Shown piece by piece: positions 23,871 through 36,182 of a stretch of DNA of 64,000 nt. Under the pieces are notes generated by a model, which was not told the DNA's origin, searched no databases, and saw only the letters and a program-made list of their open reading frames with translations. Origin of the DNA: Ctenosaura bakeri (Eukaryota > Chordata > Lepidosauria > Squamata > Iguanidae); contig CAOLHI010001029.1 in NCBI GenBank assembly GCA_948474755.1, positions 395,055 to 459,054 on the forward strand. The letters run 5' to 3'. Each line of letters starts with the position of its first letter. Position 1 is the first letter of the stretch. Made by a program: the position numbers and the translations under genes.

Positions 23871-26179
23871 AAGACTCAAGAGAGTGAGCATATTTATAAA
23901 TATTAAGCACCATACTTGTATATAAACTCACCTTCTTTACTTAAAAAAACCAAAATGGTAGAGGTATGTTCCTCCTGAAAATGTTGTCATTATATTTTAC
24001 TTGCTTCTATTTCTTTTTATAATTGTTATTCTTCAAAAGTGTGCTACTACCCTTTTCATTTGATGAAAGAGCTGCAGTGGTAGTTAAACTATTTGATTAT
24101 TTTCTTAAAGTAGTATCTTAAAAATAAATGAATACTGCTTGCTATTTTACTGCAGTTTTTTCACTGTTTCCCTGCACTCTCCTGAAGCAGTCTTAACATG
24201 ACTTCCATTTTCATAGGCCGTACTCACATTATTTCACCACATCAGTAGTTTTATTCTTCATCTTGTTGTCATTTTGAAATGCATAGTGTTAATAATTAGG
24301 GTCCCTGGAACTGTGAGGGCCCCAAAAGTGTGCTGCAGCATGGGGAAAACCTTTTACATCTGGTACCAAATCTTACATGCATAGTTGCCCATGGCTAAGC
24401 AGATGATCAGAAATGGAAAGCAAAAATGCCTGTTAGAGGGGAAAGACGAAAATCCCAAACAAAAAAAGAATTATCTGAAGAACTATTACTTTGAGGGAAA
24501 TACTGTATGTTTATAGAAGAGGAATGGAGCTTTACAGATTTTTTTTAAATTTTTTTTTATATTACTCACATTACCTATATAGTTATTTTCTGTTATAACT
24601 GAAGTCGTATGAGTTTTTAAGTGGAGGACTCCATTTTTATCATAACAAAGCCAATCATACTGAGGAAGCAGCAGTGGTGTAATCAGATGGAGCTGTTTTT
24701 CACACAGAAACCCAAAATGGAAATACAAGAGAAAATATAGGATATGGTTTTCATTACAAAACATCCAAATATGACTACGGCTGTATGTGATGCTGAGAAC
24801 AGTAGCTGTGGGCACAAGATTCAGCCTAGTTTAAACAAATGGCAGTTGATCACCACTTCCCGTTAGTATCTTGTTCTTTTGATACTGTATCAGCATTGAG
24901 CTGTGTTTATAGGAATTCTTTGCTGACTTACCAGCCAACTTTTCCTTTCTGCCTCTGTCAGTGCCTTGCTTGACAGGATGCAGTGAGACAAGCTGTCAGG
25001 ACCATGGAAAGCCTCCTTTAGGAGTAGTGGTAATTGAACTCCATCTGCCACCTGGCACAAGCGTAGGGCTCAGAGCCAGCGAGTCAGGGGTTACTGAAAT
25101 ATGTAGTAGCAGTCCCAAGCCAGGACAAGAGTCAAGCAGGGTCAGCACAGAGAAGTCAGAGATAATCCAGAGACAGAGTCAATAGCTATTCTGGGTGAAA
25201 GCCAAGTAGTGAAACTGAGGCAGAAATAGTGTAGGTTGAAGAAGGAATTATGTTGGATCTCAGAATTTCAGACAGTGAGAAGATAGCAATTTGCAAGGAA
25301 GATAAAAGCATTTTTTCAAGAAGTTGAATTAGTATCAAGGATCACAAATATGGTTTAGATGTAGGCATCCATCTGGGTATCAGTATTTTGAACTTGTCTG
25401 GGAAAGATGTTGTGGATTGGATGATATACTGAAGCAGATGTGAAGTCAATCTTCTGAAAGAATTTAACAAAATTAAGATATTAAGAAAAATTAAGAAATA
25501 AGTCTTCCTGTAAACATTACAAACATGACAGAAACAGTTGTAAAGTTGAGGGACTAAGATGGGGATGATCCTTGTTGCTACGGTACTTCTCCCAAACTGA
25601 AGTGGCAGGGGAACACAGCACATGGTAATGTTTTGACTTCTGACTTTCTGCGTGTGTGAGTGTGTGCGCGCGCATATGAGGAAAGTTGCAAGGGAACATA
25701 AGAGGTACCTTACTAGGTCATACTAAAAGCTTGTCTAGTCTGTTCCAGCTGGAGCTAATTATATGCCCTTGGGAACCCCATAAGCAGGACATAAGCAGAA
25801 CAAACACCTTTCTTTTATGATGCAGATACTAGAGGCAATGTGTAGCTATCATGATAGATTACTACTGATAGTCTTATGCTTGTTAATTTGTTAAATTCCC
25901 CTTTAAAGCCATGCAGGTTGATGGTCATCTTTACATTTTATGGAATTAGGTTTCAGAGTTTTGACAATGCACTGTGTGAAGAAGTATTTCCTTTTGCATT
26001 CCTGAATCTCCATTTTGTTTAGCTGGATGACCCCAGGTTGTACTTTTATGAGAGAGGGAGGAAGTCTCTTTCCATATGTTCCCTGTATGCTTCTTCATTT
26101 TGTTTTCCTTGCAAAATAAGTAGAAACAATGTAGCACTGAGACCAGACCCTGGTTGTAGGATCATTCTTCTTTGCCATC
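23871..26179. other. Unassigned stretch
   Basis: No gene recognised. The part around 24960-25200 (CAGGACCATGG, GAGTCAAGCAGGGTCAG, CAGAGACAGAGTC) has the look of an old LTR or retroviral leader, but I could not assign it. A GT/GC microsatellite lies at about 25652-25675. Confidence 0.3.
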
Positions 26180-26440
26180 TTTTTGTTTTTCCCCACTCTG
26201 TACTTTCTCCATTGCAGAGTGCCAATCATTCCATGCTGTATCTTCCTTGATCTCCTGGTGTCTTTTTATTCCATTGATTATGGTATCTCATTGGACCGTA
26301 TCTGTGGGATGGGAATAGAATGCCACATTACAATGTCTCTTCTCCTTTCTCACAAAATGACATTAGGTGATTTCTGTTGAGCCCCACAGTCATTAGGCTG
26401 TGGAGTACCGCAAGGTTGCTTTCTAACAGAAAGTATGCAC
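26180..26440 (+). pseudogene. L2 LINE RT fragment
   Basis: The translated frame gives LDLLVSFYSIDYGISLDRI, a decayed version of the LDLSAAFDTIDHGILLDRL block of L2 reverse transcriptase. It is followed by CGVPQGCFL, the remains of the GVPQGS box. It is short and broken after about 80 codons. Confidence 0.7.
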
Positions 26441-28589
26441 AGAACAGTGAATTGTGCAGAGGCACAGGCTTGAAGATCTTCTTAAGGAAAATAATTTTTA
26501 TTCAAAAACAATAGTGAGCAGAATATGGAGTAGGAGCTACTGGTGGTCTCTTGATGCACTGAAATAGATTGGCAAGTTTTTCTTGCAATTTTTAAAGAAT
26601 ACCAATAGCTAGGGCTTGTATACCCACTTACGTGGGAACAAAACTCTTTGAATTTAATGGGACTTACCCATTAGAGCTTGGAAGTAATACCTTCGGGGGA
26701 AATACGGGCATATTGATGTTCTTTTTGTAAAGTTATTAAATTTTTGCATGTGACAGATAACACAAGTTACTTTCTCTATTTTGGGAGGGCAGTTTGATGG
26801 GATTTTTATTTCAAATTTTAGGCCATTTTCTTAATTTTCAGATGCATTTTTTAAAAAGAAAACAAAGGCTAACAAGCAATGTAATAAGTAGTGAGGAAGC
26901 ATGAGTAATAAGTAATGACAATAAGGCAAACTGAATAACAAAGGATAATAACAATTCCTTTTAAGAAGTGACATTCCAATCACTGTTCTGAACAGACATT
27001 CAAGGAGTATGTCATAAACAACCTCCTTCCTTGCAGCAGTGCAAACCTCTGCATGTAATTAGTGAGCCATACTTCTATGTTAATGAGTTCAAGATTGTAG
27101 TGTTAACTAGGTTGTTGCCTTTGTGAAGTCAGCAGGAAAACAAGCAGGTTTTTGACTGTTACAGATGGTGATGAAAACAGATTTTCAGGCTGTGTAAATA
27201 CTTTGAGATAACTTGTTTCTTAGTTTGCAATGTATGTATGTAACCCTGGGGCATTATTTTGCACTTCATTCCAGTTGGTGGACTTCAGGAGTTTGATAAA
27301 AACAGAGTAGATCTGTAGGTGTTGCCACCCCATTCAAATAAACTCTAAAGGTAAACCTTTGGGAGTGTACATGTCTAATGTCACTTCAGAAAAAGTGTGT
27401 CAGCCACTGGATATTTAGGAAATACTGACTTAATTGAACAAATTTTCAAACAGCAAAAAATGTTCTTTATTTGGGCAGGGTGTTCTGAAAAAATAAAAAT
27501 TCAATGCTGAATAATTCCTCAGTGAACTGAGGTTGAGTATGAAAATCTACACAGGCAAAAGGAATGTTGCTTTATTAAAAGGAAGGTGAGATTCTGGAAC
27601 AGTTTGCCCTAACTTATAGTCCTTCCGATGTGTTTTCCGAATACCAGCATCCATGACAATTGGATATGCAAGCTGGTGTTTATGGGAATTGAAGTCCAAA
27701 ACATTTAGAAGGTGCCAGATTGGGTCAGACTCTGGTGTATACCATCTCAGCACTTTTATTAGAGTATGACCAATTCCTGTAATTCTTTGTGTCAGAGGAA
27801 TTTTTACCTGTGTTTGAAGACTGTAGGAAGGAATGGAAGAATATGGCAGGGGTTGGGAAGTGAAAAGTTAGGAATATCCTGTAGTTAAAGTTGTAAGCAA
27901 ATTGTTCACTTCTGTTGGGCAGCAAGCTATATAAAATTTCCAGTAACAATCCTGACCCCAAAATACTACGTACCTCTTATATTTTCCCCCTTAGCTGGGA
28001 GGCAATGAGTGTAATTTTCATACTTTGCTGACCAATGTCCAGTGGAACTAATGGGGGAGTCAATGTTAACAGTAGTCAAGTCCAATTAATTCTGTTTTTG
28101 ACCTCTTCTTCCTTCATTTTAGTGGTACTACAGTATAACAGCTTAACATTTAATTTCTAAGTAAACTGAAGGACAGTCTCTCATATTAGCTCAGCTTCCA
28201 CAATATCATATGTGATTCTCTCTTAGGGGAAATGCCTATAACAAATTATGTATTGTATATTGCAAAGTAATGTGCAAGATAAAATCACAAAAATGATACC
28301 ATGTTAGGGTTAGCTACAATGGGATAGAAAGTACCCCTTTCCTGCCCTTGGGAAAGGCAAGGAGTCTTGAATGGCTTCCTGTGCTTCCAGGCCACTGGAT
28401 CTTAAATAACACTGGCTTTTCCAAGCCTACAGATTTATGTGCTCAAGCACAAAACCAACAGATAGAGCTTGGAAGCTGTAGAGTACTGAACTGAAGGTAT
28501 TTACAACCATATAATTAATTGATTCTGTTCCAGTCTGACTTCTAACCTTTTTTTGGGAGAGCATAACTTTGTTTGCCTTGATGAATGAT
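26441..28589. other. Unassigned stretch
   Basis: No coding gene. Around 27635-27715, TGGGAATTGAAGTCCAAAAC followed by GAAGGTGCCAGATTGGG resembles a widespread reptile MITE body, too eroded to delimit. Confidence 0.3.
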
Positions 28590-29145
28590 AATATATGTGT
28601 GAATGGGTTTGATAGCAGTGGATGCCAGCCTTGTTAGTTTTCCTGGACCTTTTGGTGACCTTAGATAATATTGACCATGGCATCCTTCTGTGTCATCTGA
28701 TAAGATGAATTAGAGTGAGTGGGCACAGCATTACAGGGTCTCCAAACCTTTCTGGCATACACAGAAATCACTGGGATACTCTTGTTCTGCTCCATGGCTA
28801 TGGACCTTCTGGATGCCTCAGGTTTTTGGTTTTTTGTTTTACTTTTTAACTGGGGGAGGCTCTCAAGGTTGTCATCATTATGCAGATGTCATGTGATTTT
28901 ATCTCTTTGTTCCTCCAGTCAGCTCTTATTTTCTTCAGTTGGTTCTATGGAGGCTGTAGATAAGCTGAACAGATATCTGGGACAGAGAAGAATGATGACA
29001 GACAAGTTGAGCCTTATTCCAAAAAAGTACTGTTGAGGTACTGTGGGCAGAGAAACATGGTATAGAGGAGTTGTGAAACTAGCTGGATGAGGTGTCTATT
29101 AATAGTTTGGTTTCAGGCCTAGATAGGGGACAGAGATGGCTTTGA
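28590..29145 (+). pseudogene. L2 LINE RT fragment, copy 1 of a tandem pair
   Basis: The frame at about 28630 reads FLDLLVTLDNIDHGILLCHL where L2 has LLDLSAAFDTIDHGILL. Further on, LSRLSSLCRCHVILSL covers the place of the Y-A-D-D box, now unrecognisable. Stops and frameshifts are frequent. It is followed at once by a second copy that repeats the same RT block. Confidence 0.65.
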
Positions 29146-29531
29146 ATGTCTATGTAGATGACCTATGCTGGAAATTAGAGATTGGGAGCGTCCCTGTTGG
29201 TTTTGCTGGATCTCTCAGTGGTTTTTGATGCCATTGACCATGGTATCCTTCTGGGCTGCCTCGGAGGATTTGTTCCTTCCTGGAGGGGAAAGCCCAAAAG
29301 GTAGTAGTACTAGAGGGCTCCTCTATTGGCTGTTGGACTGTGTGGTCCATGAGGACTCAGTTCTGTTGGTTGTGCTGTTTACCATGTACATGAAACCACT
29401 GGGGAAGGCTGTCCAGAGTTTTGGGGTTCAGTGCCTATGTAGCACTGTGTGTTTTTTTTTTTTATATATATATATATATACATACATACATACATACATA
29501 CACATACATACACATGCACATACATACACAC

Positions 29532-29566
<35 letters not shown>

Positions 29567-30680
29567 ACTCTACTACTCCTTTTCACCACAACCCAAGGAA
29601 GCTGTTTCAGTCCTAAAATAGTGCAGGCATCAGTAATAGACTGGATGACGGTGGATAAATAGAAACTGAAACCCGAACAGACAAAAGTGTTCCTGGTCAG
29701 TCAAAAGGCAGGTTAGAACATAGGGCTCAGTCTGTGCTGGATGGGGTTACACTCTCCTTGGAGATGCAGGTTCACAGCCTGAGTATATAGCTGGATCCAA
29801 CCCTGAGACTGGAAGCTCAGCTTTCTGTCATGTCCAGAAGTGGATCTGTTCAACTTAGGCTTGCATGCTGGCTATTCCCGTTCGTTGCGATGTCAGATCT
29901 CGGCATGATGAGATATGCCTTAGTTATGTGCTATTTGCTTTACTGCAACATGCTGTAGTTATGGCTACTTTTGAAGCTTGTTTGGAAACTTCAGCAAATC
30001 CAAGGAAGTGCAGCCAAATTATTAACTGGGACTGGCTGTAGGAAACACATAATTTCCTTGTTGCAACAGCTCCACTGGCTTCCAGTCCATTTCCAGGAAC
30101 AATTCAAAGTGCTGGTTTTGACCTATAAAGCGCTATACGTTTCAGATCCAGGTTACTTAAAGGACCATATTCTCCCTTAGGAATCTGCCTGTTTTTTAGT
30201 AAAAGGTAAAAGGTGAAAGATTTATACAGTCTGAAGAGAAACCAAAGTATTCTGTTTTTTGACATCTGCTCGGTAGACACTTCTCTCTGTCCCAAGACCC
30301 TCACTGGTACATCTGTTGGAAACACAGCAGAGAGCTTTCTCAGTGGCTGCCCCTAGGCTATGGAACTTCCTTTCCAGAGAGGTTAGAAAGGGTCCCTCCC
30401 AGTTCCTTTGTCTAAACAGGTAAAGACTAGTCTGATTCAACAAGCCTTTGAGGAAGGGCTGTTTAGGTTGGTCTTATACAATGTACTAGATTTTATGTGT
30501 GTCATTTCTTCTGCTGTTGTGGGTTTTTTATGGTTCTAACTGTTTTTAACTGTTTTTAATTTTTTAAACTGGTTTTTAACTGGTTTTAATTTTTTGATAG
30601 TTCAATCACTTTTTAACTTTTGCATCTTACTTTTTAAAAAAGAAATCTGTTGCAAGGTGCTCCTGAACTGGGAAAAAGTA
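29146..30680 (+). pseudogene. L2 LINE RT C-terminal half and 3' UTR, copy 2
   Basis: It starts again at the same RT block (TTTTTGATGCCATTGACCAT, F-D-A-I-D-H), then TMYMKPLGKAVQSFGVQC (family N-I-Y-M-K-P-L-G-E-V-I-R). A TA/TACA/CA microsatellite (29452-29566) follows where the YADDTQLY box should be. The best-preserved part is at 29971-30180: LQQIQGSAAKLLTGTG, then LLQQLHWLPVHFQEQFKVLV and LTYKALYVSDPGYLKDHI. This is the classic L2 C-terminus. After that comes the pyrimidine-rich 3' UTR with repeated TTTTTAACTG motifs. Non-functional. Confidence 0.85.
29452..29566. repeat. (TA)n(TACA)n(CA)n compound microsatellite
   Basis: A T run is followed by ATATATATATATATATAT, CATACATACATACATA and a (CA)n run of about 26 bp. 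It sits inside the L2 copy in place of the catalytic box. Confidence 0.95.
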
Positions 30681-30859
30681 TAAGTATATAAGATATATAT
30701 ATATACATATACAGATATAAGTAAATATACATATCAATAACCACCACAACAGCAAGATCAGCCTTGGAAAACCTGCTGGTGTTCCTCCTGTAATTAGGTT
30801 GGTAGGCACAAAAGACAGCACAGAACACAACTGATGTGCCTGACAACAGTCTGATTAGG

Positions 30860-31200
30860 TCGCTGTGTGAAACAGATTGGACCCTTTTCTATGTTGCTTT
30901 CCAATATATGGAATAAATGTGGTGGCTCCTCCCCATTGTTTTTCAGTGGACCTTGGAGACAGAGATGTTCCCATTTGCTTGTAATGATTTTTTTTTTTTG
31001 GCCAATCTTTATGAATTAGTTGTTATTTTTTCTGTTGTTTTAAATGTTTTCTGCTGCTTTTCCTGTTAATTGTAATCTGTGGGTGTGTATATATATCTCA
31101 GTAAGTTTTGTAAATTGTCTTGAGGAGGAATTTTCTCAAAAGATGTTAAACAAATATTTTAAATACATAATGAATATAAAATAAGAAAGAAAGAAAAGAA
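30860..31200 (+). repeat. LINE 3' UTR/tail (L2-like)
   Basis: TTTTGTAAATTGTCTTGAGG, GGAATTTTCTCAAAAGATG and TAAACAAATATTTTAAATAC form an eroded version of the L2-like 3' end (GTAAACCGCCTTGAGG ... AAAAGGCGGTAAATAAAT), in plus orientation. It is a separate, 5'-truncated copy. Confidence 0.55.
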
Positions 31201-33199
31201 TAATGAATAAATAAGCTGCAGAAAGCCTGGGAATGTTTGGAAGTGCACATGTTTGTCCCTTGTCAGAATTAATACAATATAGATAGTAGTTGAAAAGAGG
31301 AACTGAACAGCAGTGTTTACTGGGAGTTTTGATCCCAGAAGAATACTGTAAAATCTAAGTAGATTCAACAAAATAGTTGGAGACAGGTGCTGGTGTGATA
31401 AACCCTGAGAAGTTTTGGCTTCTGCCTTCTACATGCTCCCATCTGTAAGAAATACTGGTAACTAGTCTTTTGTTTCTGCTTAAGTTCTATTACAGTTCTA
31501 TTACTGGTTCAGGTATTTTGGATCCAAGTATATTATCTCACATTTGCCAAAACAGGAAAAAATGCATTCTTGTCAGAGAGAGACACTTCAGCCACGGTAC
31601 ATGATTTCTCCCCACAATTTCATCTTCTATCCAGTCCACTTATTTCTAGTAAAATTGGAAAGTTTATTTTTTCTCCCTTATTCTTCTATTGTTACATTAC
31701 AATTTCCTTTCTTCCTATTGCATCATGGGAAAGATATTGTAGATCCTCCACTTTTTTCTAATACTAGACCCTGGAAAGTTATTATAATTCTATCCATAAC
31801 CTTAATTATTCCCTTATTTCAACCTTCTCATTTTTAACCCTGTAAAATTAGCTTGCTTCTCCTGCTTTTGATAGCTGTCTCACATCATGGACATGAACTG
31901 TGTGCAATTACCACTTTTGAGTATCAGTTGGCCATATAATTAGTTGCCATTCATCTAAATCAGCAGTGAAGGTTATGGCTAAACTGACACATAAGTGCAT
32001 GTTTGACTCTACACAAAAAAATAACATGTAAAATACTCCTTAGAATGTTTTCTAAATGATTTTTGCATTTGAGGAGATCATATTCTGTGTATGAGGATTC
32101 ACTATGCTGATCTAAGAGTTTTTAAGGTAGCCCTAAGAACTCTTTGACAAAGGTTTTTAATGGTTAATCAGAGTCTACTCATAAAGCTTAGGGCGATCAA
32201 AATCAAATGATATGACTCCTGTACTTTTAGGATTTTGTAGAATAAAAAATGGCAGTAGTTGCAGCCTCTCTTCTTTGTATTGAGTGATACCTATTTAATA
32301 TCCCTGTTCAGCACAGCTATTAAAGATAGATAATATCCTGTCTTCTTTCTTCCTTTGAACACCCTATTTTCTTCCAACTGCTTTTTTGCCTTTTTTTTTT
32401 TTAAAGAAAGAGAGCTCCTTAAACCTACTTCTCTCTAAATATAGTTCTTCAATGACTATTTTATAAGACAGCTGTGATGGGAATATGAAACTAACTTTAA
32501 CAATGGATCAGTTATAGGAAATCTTATAATGTTCTGCCTGGCATGAATTAAATACCAAAATGTCCTCCTCTTCCTCCTCCATCATCATTATCATCATCAT
32601 CTTGCTAAGACTCCATTAGCACAAATCTATTGCATTGCACATTTCGTTAATATTTGACTAAACTGACTAAATTTGCTAGCACCTGGATGGTTTTATCTGG
32701 CAAAGACTAGGTGTTTATCACACTAGTCAGTTGATTCAGGTTGTCCTGCTTGAAAACCAGTTCACCGATACTTGTGGAGGTTACTGACGCTGCGTATCAC
32801 ACCCTCATCACATTTGTACTTTAATAGCATAACTACCATTGTTCTGTTTTCCACAGTAAAAATTCCTCAGTACTGAAAATACTATTCATACTACACTGTT
32901 TCCTCACCTCCCGTGTCTTTATTGGTTTCCCTTTAATTTTTCAAAAAATTAAGCCATAATAGCACACTTATAGCATGATGTCACAGTCCTAGTGCATTAC
33001 TGCCTTACCGTTTTTTTAAATACTAAAAATTAAACAAATAATTTGTAATGAAGTGGCACTGTGACAGTAACACTGTAGTCCATAGTACTGCGGGAAAGTA
33101 GAGGAGAGGTCTTTGGAAAATACTCATAAACAGTAAAGAAATCTGAATAATGACTTCTGAAGATTAATAGGTCAGGATTGCACTATTATTGCACTAGAA
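31201..33199. other. Unassigned stretch
   Basis: No recognised gene. The open frames at 31544-31837 have no family signal. Short CTCCTCTTCCTCCTCC and CATCATCATT tracts lie near 32563-32605. Confidence 0.35.
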
Positions 33200-33204
33200 C
33201 AGCA

Positions 33205-33300
33205 AGCCATCTCTATCTCTATCTCTCTATATCATCTGTATCTATATGTACACACACAGATACATATACAGACATACACGTACACACACACACATATATG
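33205..33300. repeat. Compound microsatellite
   Basis: CTATCTCTATCTCTCTAT, then TATCTATATGTACACACACA and ACACACACACACATATATG. These are imperfect CTAT and CA runs. Confidence 0.85.
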
Positions 33301-33653
33301 GCATACTGTTCTAGTGCAGTATGGCTTCTTGAAACCTTTTTGGATTTAGTTTAGTTAAAAACTAGAAAGGGTTTCAAGAGGATTTCCAAGCACAGCTTGG
33401 AAGTTTTGTCCTCCATGTCCAACCTCCTCATATAATCTGAGTCTTCTCTGCCAGAAATATCCTCGGCAATCACCAAGGGAAGAACAATTGAACCACAGTC
33501 ACACTGTGCCCACTATTTGATTATTCTCACAATGAAACAGAAAGACATTGGCACTCAAACTTTGTTTACTGAACCATAGCAAGAGAGGGGGTCATAAATG
33601 GATTATTTCCAGCATGGAAAAAAAAAATCCCAACTGCTCTACAGCGCAACAAC

Positions 33654-34075
33654 ATTGGGGCCATTTTTGCACGATGGGGCTGTGCTACTTTGGGGACAGG
33701 ATGGCAGTGGTTGGCTGGTCGTGATTCAGCACAACATCATTGCCATCCTGACCTCAAGTGTTGCACTTGTGCAGTATTCGCAAAACGGAAAAAATCCATT
33801 TTGAGCCTGTGATCACGTGGTGCTCCCATATTTACCATCATGTGGAAGGGCAGGGAAGTGCAATGGTAATGCTTCCTTCCATAGCACAGCATAGCACAGC
33901 ATGGGAAAGTGCCCAGCTGCACTGCGGAAGGAAGAAGTGAGGCCTTCGCACTCCCTTCTGCAGGGAGCCAGAGAGGTGCAGAAGGGAGTATTCCTGTTGT
34001 GCTCCCTTCCCTGCTGGGACTACCATGGGATGATGTGTGAGGACATCATCATATGGAAATGGCCTGGGAGAGCCA
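33654..34075. mobile_element. Candidate MITE (about 420 bp)
   Basis: The left end is GGGGCCATTTTTGCACGAT and the right end, in reverse, is AGGCCATTTCCATATGAT. Internal CATCATTGCCATCCTGACC and GGATGATGTGTGAGGACATC are shared in style with the elements at 41939-42364 and 55790-56290. The frames of 60-70 codons on both strands are by-products of its GC-richness. Confidence 0.5.
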
Positions 34076-34274
34076 CAGTGTTGTGCTATAAGGCTGAGAA
34101 ATAGGTGGGGTTAATCCAGTGCTATAATGGTATAATAGCATTGTATGATAAGCACCCTAGATTGCTTTTTTATTCCTGTGACTACTGAGTTTGTACATGG
34201 ATTTATATCTCTCCAGCCAAATTACTAGAAGTGGTTATATGATAATTCTTTGCTTGCTCAGCTTGTCAATGTCA

Positions 34275-34454
34275 GGCCATTTCCGCACTAGACTGTTATA
34301 GCACGATTATTCCACTTTAACATGTTATGGAATCCTGAGGTTTGCAGTTTAGGGAGCGGCCTCAAAGGCACCTCCCTGAGTTGCAAACCCCAGGATTCCA
34401 TACGATGTTGAAAGTGGAATAATAGCATTATAACAGTCTAGTGTGGAAATGGCT
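34275..34454. mobile_element. GGCCATTTC MITE, complete (180 bp)
   Basis: The left arm is GGCCATTTCCGCACTAGACT followed by GTTATAGCACGATTATTCCA. The right arm, in reverse, starts AGCCATTTCCACACTAGACT followed by GTTATAATGCTATTATTCCA. The inverted arms are about 80 bp each and include GGAATCCTGAGGTTTGCAGT on the left. This is a foldback-like MITE and the type copy in this window, with relatives at 16030 and 17020. Confidence 0.85.
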
Positions 34455-35978
34455 TTAGTTATCTTTCATTCAGGCAGTTTGTATCTAGATTTTTGATTCA
34501 GTCAGTTTGTATCTAGGTTTTGATTTCAATGAAACATATACAGGGAGAGCCAAGAGTGGTTGCTTTTTCAGAGATTCAAGTGAATAAATGAAACAGATCT
34601 TTGTTTTCAGTTATTGTTGATAAAAGTGCAGCACATGTTGCAACATTACCTCTCCCACAGACTTTTTATATAAATGTAAAATAGCTCATAATGGAAAAGG
34701 AACCTGATGTACTTGATAGTACTGAGTAAACAGAAGACAGATAATAGATCAATAATATTTTTTCCTTTAAAAAGAGAAAAACAATCTATCCTGAACATTT
34801 CTCAAATAGGCTTCCTTCTAGAAAAGTTTTCCGCTATGTTATTCACTGAAAACCAGGTACTGACAAAAGCTATTGGCAAACTGTAAATAAGGAGGAACAT
34901 CTAGACAATTTCCCTTGTGAGAGGAAACCTGAAGAGGGATAAGTGTTTGAAAATTTGCTTTGATGTTGTACTTGTGTAATGTGAGATATAAGGAAGCCAA
35001 ACCAGTGTGAGAATTTCCCTGGTTGTTAATGTCATATAATCAGCTTGCCAAAATTTTTTTTGCTGTCGTCCATGCTAAATTAATACAGCCTCTAAGGGCA
35101 GACTGAAATTTATGCCAGGAAGTTATTTGGGTTTTAGCAATGTTATCATAATATGCAAAGCATATATATTTCTTATTTATCTGTACACATATATACAGCT
35201 CAGATTTCTTAAGTGAGAAGTAAGGTAAGGCTTCCCTTGAGGCAAGGCTGCACAAATTATGACTCTTGGCTTAATTTCAGAAGCCTCTGCAAACAAAAGG
35301 CCTAGACTTCTGGCAAGAGTGATCTATCCCTCCACTGACAGCCATCTAGATAGGGAAAAAGGGAGAAGGGAGAGAAGGGGGTGGCAGAGACAGACAGAAA
35401 AGAGTTTTTTCTTCTCTCTGGCCTCAGTCACCCTGTCCACTGTTGAAATGTGGCCTCTGACAAATTACCTATAAGGGAATATGTCCCTTTACAGATAAGT
35501 AGTTCCCATTCTATAGATGTTCTATCTGTCCATTAAAACTTCAGGAAAAGAATTGGTTGCTCTCTACTTGCTGTGTAAAAAACTGAGATGTTTATTATGG
35601 TATATGTTTTAAAAATAGTGCTTTCTTCATCTGCAAAAGATTTTTTAGAAATCTTTTTTTTTGCAGATCTGTCCTGAAATTTTTGAAACTATTATTGACT
35701 CCACTGTCTACTATCAGTTTTCTTTGGAACTCTCTGTATATAAAAAAGTAATTCATTCCTTTAATCTCAGTTAACAGGCTTATTTGTACCCTTGGGTATA
35801 TTATTAATCTACATAGGCTTTCCAAATTTGGCCCCCTTTTGGCCCCCAAGATGTTTTGTCCAGCTCAGCAATAAAACAGGTGGTGTTCTATGGCCTATAA
35901 TCTTGCATTCCTTTAGTTTTCTGGGGGTGATTGGAGATCCTTTGGCATCTAAACTGAGGCAGAGTAGATGAAATAAGG
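34455..35978. other. Unassigned stretch
   Basis: No recognised gene or repeat. It includes a duplicated phrase around 34468-34525 (CAGTTTGTATCTAGATTTT and CAGTTTGTATCTAGGTTTT), a short local tandem duplication of about 35 bp. Confidence 0.35.
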
Positions 35979-35986
35979 CTCTAGAG

Positions 35987-36174
35987 CAGTGGTTCTCAAC
36001 CTTCCTAATGCCGTGACCCTTTAATACAGTTTCTCATGTTGTGGTGACCCACAACCATTATCATAGTGTCAGAAGCTCAACCTGAGAAGGGCTTGAAGCA
36101 AGGTCTTAGGCGACCCCAGTGAAAGGGTTGTGCGACCCCCAAAGGGGTCCCGACCCCCAGGTTGAGAACCACTG
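35987..36174 (-). mobile_element. SPIN-like hAT, non-autonomous (188 bp)
   Basis: Read on the minus strand it starts CAGTGGTTCTCAACCTGGGG, continues GTCGGGACCCCTTTGGGGG and GTCGCCTAAGACC, and ends AAAGGGTCACGGCATTAGGA, AGGTTGAGAACCACTG. This order is that of the SPIN (Space Invaders) hAT family. The flanks are a perfect 8 bp duplication, CTCTAGAG, at 35979-35986 and 36175-36182, with the central TAG that SPIN favours. The internal part between CCTAAGACC and the GGTTGTGGGTCACCACAACA block is shorter than in the standard short SPIN and is unlike it, so this is an internally deleted or variant form. Confidence 0.88.
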
Positions 36175-36182
36175 CTCTAGAG

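Noticed and set aside
29165..29662. 165-codon plus-strand frame
   Set aside because: It reads through a decayed L2 and a TA/TACA/CA microsatellite. The apparent length comes from the simple repeat.
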